Source: AP-15 sp963737145 (GTDB lineage Bacteria; Pseudomonadota; Alphaproteobacteria; ATCC43930; CGMCC-115725). From it: 64,000 nt of DNA. The translations under genes were made by a program, and so were the position numbers. Below are positions 60,862 to 64,000 of this stretch, one piece after another. Under the pieces are notes generated by a model that searched no databases, had not been told where the DNA came from, and worked only from the letters and a program-made list of their open reading frames with translations. The stretch covers positions 434,001-498,000 of the forward strand of contig CAVTRO010000004.1 of NCBI GenBank assembly GCA_963737145.1, in the 5' to 3' direction. Position 1 is the stretch's first letter. Each line of letters opens with the position of its first letter.

Positions 60862-61299
60862 ATGCCGAAGGTTCTGGTGATCCACGGCGCGGGAATGAAC
60901 ATGCGCGGCAAGGTCCAGACCGAAATCTTCGGTCCGATGACCCTGCCCGAATATGACGAGCGGATCCGCGGGTATGCCGCTGAACTCGGGATCGAGGTCG
61001 AGATCTTCCATTCGAACATCGAGGGCGAGATCGTCAACCGGATCTACGAGGCGAACGACAAGGGCTTCGACGCGGCATTGTTCAACCCGGCGGCGTTCGG
61101 GACCGGCTACCCGGCTCTGGTCGCAGCGATCTCGCAGATCAAATTCCCGACGATCGAGGTTCATATCTCGAACCCGATAAGACGCGGCCCGGCTTCCGAG
61201 ACGGCGCGGGTCAGCCACGGCATTGTCGCCGGCTTCGGGTTGACGGGATACTACCTGGCATTGCGCGGCGTGCGCGATATGCTGGCGGCAAAGAAGTGA
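60862..61299 (+). CDS. AroQ-like (type II dehydroquinase-fold) protein with altered active site
   Basis: A 145-residue protein with the type II dehydroquinate dehydratase fold: HSNIEGEIVNRIYEA, NPAAF near residue 76, IEVHISNPIRR near residue 97 and GFGLTGYYLALRG. In true AroQ the lid motif RREPxxYG carries the catalytic Arg and Tyr and the THTS loop a His. Here the lid reads GKVQTEIFG (Arg lost, Tyr to Phe) and the loop GTGYP (His lost). It is therefore unlikely to be a housekeeping dehydroquinase. GGAGGGCGGC precedes the start. It overlaps the next gene by 4 bp. Confidence 0.8.
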   Translation: MPKVLVIHGAGMNMRGKVQTEIFGPMTLPEYDERIRGYAAELGIEVEIFHSNIEGEIVNRIYEANDKGFDAALFNPAAFGTGYPALVAAISQIKFPTIEVHISNPIRRGPASETARVSHGIVAGFGLTGYYLALRGVRDMLAAKK

Positions 61300-62303
61300 T
61301 CAACGCCGCGATCGTCGGGCTCGGCCGCTGGGGCCGGACGCTGGTCAATGCGGTGCACGGCAAGAGCAGCGCGATCCGCTTCACGGCCGCGCATACCCGC
61401 ACCCGTACCTCGGCCGAGGCGTTCTGTGCCGAGAACGGGATCGCGCTCAAAGACGATCTCGACCAGATCCTCGCCGACCCGGGGATAGACGGTGTCGTCT
61501 TTGCGACCCCGCACAGCCAGCACGGGCCTCAGGTCGAGCGCACCGCAGCGGCCGGCAAGCACGTCTTGATGGAAAAGCCGTTCACCCTGGACCTGAAGAG
61601 CGCCGAGGCGGCGGTCGAGGCGGTGGCGCGCGCCGGGGTGGTGTTGGCTGTCGCCTATCCGAGACGGTTCCATCCGGCGATGATCGAGCTGAAGACGCGG
61701 ATAGAGGACGGCCGGCTCGGCACGGTCAGCCATTGCGAGAGCGCGCAGGCATCGCCGGCCGGGCTCACGATGTCGCCGGATTATTGGCGGTCCGACCCGC
61801 AAGAGGCTCCAGCCGGGGCGATGACCGCGACCGGCGTGCACAATCTCGATGCGTTGATCTATCTGTTCGGCAGAATCGACGAGGTTTATTGCACGAGCCT
61901 GCGCCGGGTCATGGCGCGGCTGGAAGACACGACCACGGTCCTGCTCGGCCTCGCGAACGGGATCTCGGCGACCCTCTACTGTTCGCTCGTCACGGCGCCA
62001 ACCTACCGCTTTGCGGTCTACGGCACAAAGGGCGCCGTCGAGCTCGCGACGCCGGAGCTCGAATTCCGCTTTACGCCGGTTACCGAGCGGCCCACGACCG
62101 GCCGGCATAGCGCCCCCGCACCCGAGATCATCGGCTACAAAGGATTCAATGCGCTCGCCGCTGAGCTCGAAGGTTTCGCTGCGGCGATCAATCGCGAACG
62201 CCCCTACCCGATCACTGCCGAGGAAGTGCTGCACGGGGTGGCCGCGTTCGAGGCGATCGTCCGTTCGGCGGCGCTCCACCAGCCGGTAAAGGTCGCGCAA
62301 TGA
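61296..62303 (+). CDS. Gfo/Idh/MocA-family oxidoreductase
   Basis: A 335-residue dehydrogenase of the glucose-fructose oxidoreductase family. INAAIVGLGRWGRTLVNAV is the nucleotide-binding turn; HVLMEKPFTL near residue 95 is the EKP signature and TGVHNLDALIYLFG near 185 carries the catalytic His. It oxidises a sugar, inositol or sugar acid with NAD(P)+. GTG start; it overlaps both neighbours by 4 bp, so it is the middle member of a tight three-gene operon. Confidence 0.9.
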   Translation: MINAAIVGLGRWGRTLVNAVHGKSSAIRFTAAHTRTRTSAEAFCAENGIALKDDLDQILADPGIDGVVFATPHSQHGPQVERTAAAGKHVLMEKPFTLDLKSAEAAVEAVARAGVVLAVAYPRRFHPAMIELKTRIEDGRLGTVSHCESAQASPAGLTMSPDYWRSDPQEAPAGAMTATGVHNLDALIYLFGRIDEVYCTSLRRVMARLEDTTTVLLGLANGISATLYCSLVTAPTYRFAVYGTKGAVELATPELEFRFTPVTERPTTGRHSAPAPEIIGYKGFNALAAELEGFAAAINRERPYPITAEEVLHGVAAFEAIVRSAALHQPVKVAQ

Positions 62304-63310
62304 CTGTGACCGTGCTCTACCCCGAGGAGCGGCAGATCCCGGATGACGGCCTCGAAGCCGGGATCTTCGCTCCCGAAGTCCGTCTCATGCGGCGCCAAGT
62401 CAAAACCCTCGCCGACCTCGACCCCGCCGACAGCGCGGAGGTCGACGGGCTGATGATCATGAGATACGCCGTGACGCCCGAGGACATCGCGCGCTTCCCG
62501 CGGCTGCGCGCGATTGTGCGCATGGGGGTCGGCTATGACAGGATCGCGCGGCCGGCGGCGGCCTCGCGCAATATCCTCATCTGCAACGTCCCGGATTACG
62601 GCACAACCGAGGTTGCCGATCATGCGATGGCGCTCGCTTTGTCATTGCGCCGCGGCGTGATCCTTTATCACGAGCGGCAGCGGCGGGACCCGCCGGCGCC
62701 GTGGGGACCGGTCAAAGGGGAGCTGATCCGCCGCTTCGGGGTGCAGACTTTCGGCATCGTCGGGCTCGGCCGGATCGGCACGGCAGTGGCGCTGCGGGCG
62801 CGTGGCTTCGGTTTCCGGGTGATGTTCTACGATCCTCATCTGCCCAACGGCGCCGAGCTGGCGCTCGGCATCGGCCGCGCCGCCACTCTCGAGGAATTGC
62901 TGCGCCAGACCGACACATTGTCGGTCCACACGCCACTGACACCCGAAACCCGCGGTATGCTCGGCGCTGCCGAGCTTGGGCTGTTGCGCAAGAGCGCCGT
63001 TGTGGTCAATACCGCGCGCGGGCCGATCATCGATCTCGATGCGCTGTTGGCGTTATTACGCGACGGACATATCGCCGCCGCCGGGCTCGACGTATTGCCG
63101 GTCGAGCCCCCGGTCGAGCCTATCCCGGAACTGTTGCGCGCCTACCGCACCCGCGAGCCGTGGCTCGAAGGACGCCTGGTCGTAACTCCGCACGCCGCCT
63201 GGTTCACGCCCAAATCGGAGCACGACACCCGCGTCAAATCCGCCGAGACGATGCGCGCCGCCTTGCTGACCAACCGCCCGCAAAACGTCGTCACCCCGGA
63301 CATGTTCTAG
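62300..63310 (+). CDS. D-isomer-specific 2-hydroxyacid dehydrogenase (CtBP-like)
   Basis: A 336-residue dehydrogenase. The NAD site is FGIVGLGRIGTAVALRARGFGFRV near residue 150; the catalytic Arg sits in VVNTARGPIIDLDAL near 240, the Glu in DVLPVEPP near 270 and the His in TPHAAWFTP near 298. It interconverts a D-2-hydroxyacid and a 2-oxoacid. As the last gene after the AroQ-like and Gfo/Idh genes, it likely acts in the same sugar-acid or cyclitol route. Confidence 0.9.
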   Translation: MTVTVLYPEERQIPDDGLEAGIFAPEVRLMRRQVKTLADLDPADSAEVDGLMIMRYAVTPEDIARFPRLRAIVRMGVGYDRIARPAAASRNILICNVPDYGTTEVADHAMALALSLRRGVILYHERQRRDPPAPWGPVKGELIRRFGVQTFGIVGLGRIGTAVALRARGFGFRVMFYDPHLPNGAELALGIGRAATLEELLRQTDTLSVHTPLTPETRGMLGAAELGLLRKSAVVVNTARGPIIDLDALLALLRDGHIAAAGLDVLPVEPPVEPIPELLRAYRTREPWLEGRLVVTPHAAWFTPKSEHDTRVKSAETMRAALLTNRPQNVVTPDMF

Positions 63311-63478
63311 TGTTCGGATCCATGCGGAAAATTCGCTCGGCAAGCGGACCAAAGCTCACATCCAAATCCTGTCACACCGGCGACGAGGACGGGCGCATTG
63401 CACTAAATGTCCGGATGAATCTAGCCGAGATGCGGTCGCTACCGCTACTTGGAGATAGCGCCTATTCTAATCGCGAAG

Positions 63479-64000
63479 ATGCAGCAACTCGATCTGTTCC
63501 GCCACGTCCCGGCTCCGGCCGAACTCTCCCCATCCGACAACATGGTCCGGCCGGTCATCGGCCCGGATAGCATGGAGGACGAAGAACTGTTGGCTGCGCT
63601 TCCTCATGCAAGGATCGCGGACAGCATTGCCCTCGTTGCCGAAGCGGGGCATCGGCGCCTGACCGCCGCGATACCCGCTCTCGAAGCTCTGTGCCGCCGT
63701 TTCTCCGGTTTTGGCGCCGATCGGATCGTGCCCGAACAAGCGGCGGCGATTGATGCTCTCGCGCAGATTGCCGGCTCGGATGCGGCACAAGCGCTCGCTC
63801 GGCTGATCGTCAGGAGGACGGTTGAAGGGCGGTTGTCTGCGACGCGGCGTCGGCGCCGCCGCGCGCCTCGGTGCCAAACTGCCGGCCGGCACGGTGATGG
63901 AGCTGCTGCGCCACGATGATCCGGCAATTCGTGCGGATGCATGCCGGTTCGCCCAGCCTTCGCCGGAAATGCTTGCGCAATTGCGCGAGCTGCTGGACGA
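63479..64000 (+). CDS. HEAT-repeat-like protein, partial and with apparent frameshift
   Basis: From ATG 63479 the sequence reads MQQLDLFRHVPAPAEL then alpha-helical repeats (DEELLAALPHARIADSIALVAEAGHRR, AIPALEALCRRF). Near 63820-63850 this frame turns into an Arg run, while another frame gives GAAARLGAKLPAGTVMELLRHDDPAIRADACRF, which continues the HEAT-like repeats past the window edge. One or two indels are implied. HEAT scaffolds bind proteins; the partner is unknown. The 168 bp before it hold no other clear gene. Confidence 0.6.

Noticed and set aside
1..64000. CRISPR arrays, rRNA genes, prophage or insertion sequences
   Set aside because: No regularly spaced repeats, no rRNA-like conserved blocks, and no transposase, integrase or phage structural motifs were found on either strand.

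Overview
The window reads as a chromosomal segment of a GC-rich alphaproteobacterium, probably a free-living soil-type heterotroph. Evidence for the class is the order zapA - 6S RNA - TIGR00282 phosphodiesterase, and four families of intergenic palindromes typical of proteobacterial chromosomes. I see no phage, insertion sequence, integrase, CRISPR array or rRNA. The one tRNA is tRNA-Thr(GGT).

Layout. 1-8 kb holds a HAD hydrolase, histidine phosphatase, two MFS permeases, a MOSC protein, a decayed enolase-superfamily dehydratase, tRNA-Thr, a ferritin-like di-iron protein and an SDR. 8-15 kb starts with a quinone oxidoreductase and continues as a metal/stress cassette: two DUF5132 membrane proteins, an HMA protein, a P-type ATPase, a small membrane protein, a bacterioferritin-like protein and a ClpP-like protein interrupted by an amber codon. 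15-29 kb has a hybrid histidine kinase, a MetE-like protein, a broken ketopantoate reductase, a broken MFS exporter, ymdB, 6S RNA, zapA, a tandem pair of NHL propellers, a thioesterase and two amidases. 29-39 kb has a DUF1989 protein, two adenylate cyclases, an Nramp transporter next to Mn-catalase, a second hybrid kinase and an FNT channel.

The centrepiece is 39.7-53.2 kb: a co-directional, largely overlapping cluster for a group 1h (high-affinity, actinobacterial-type) [NiFe]-hydrogenase. The order is hhyS, hhyL, a NifU-like protein, DUF5947, DUF6084, a split accessory gene, a maturation protease, a 58-aa membrane protein, hypF, hypC, an SIS isomerase, hypD, hypE, hypA, hypB. It has the parts needed to build a Ni-Fe active site and process the large subunit, but no recognisable membrane cytochrome, Rieske or ferredoxin-like electron partner. 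Enzymes of this family oxidise H2 at atmospheric concentrations to support persistence, so the same role is inferred here.

53-64 kb carries two duplicated alpha/beta-barrel proteins, an ABM monooxygenase, an ATP-grasp enzyme, dehydrogenases, an MFS permease, a decayed HicB-like gene, a lytic transglycosylase and a three-gene catabolic operon whose first member is an AroQ paralogue lacking key catalytic residues.

About a dozen genes contain an apparent single-base frameshift, including hhyL, and two carry in-frame nonsense codons. Some are probably base-calling errors. The enolase-superfamily gene, with two independent stop substitutions, looks truly dead.
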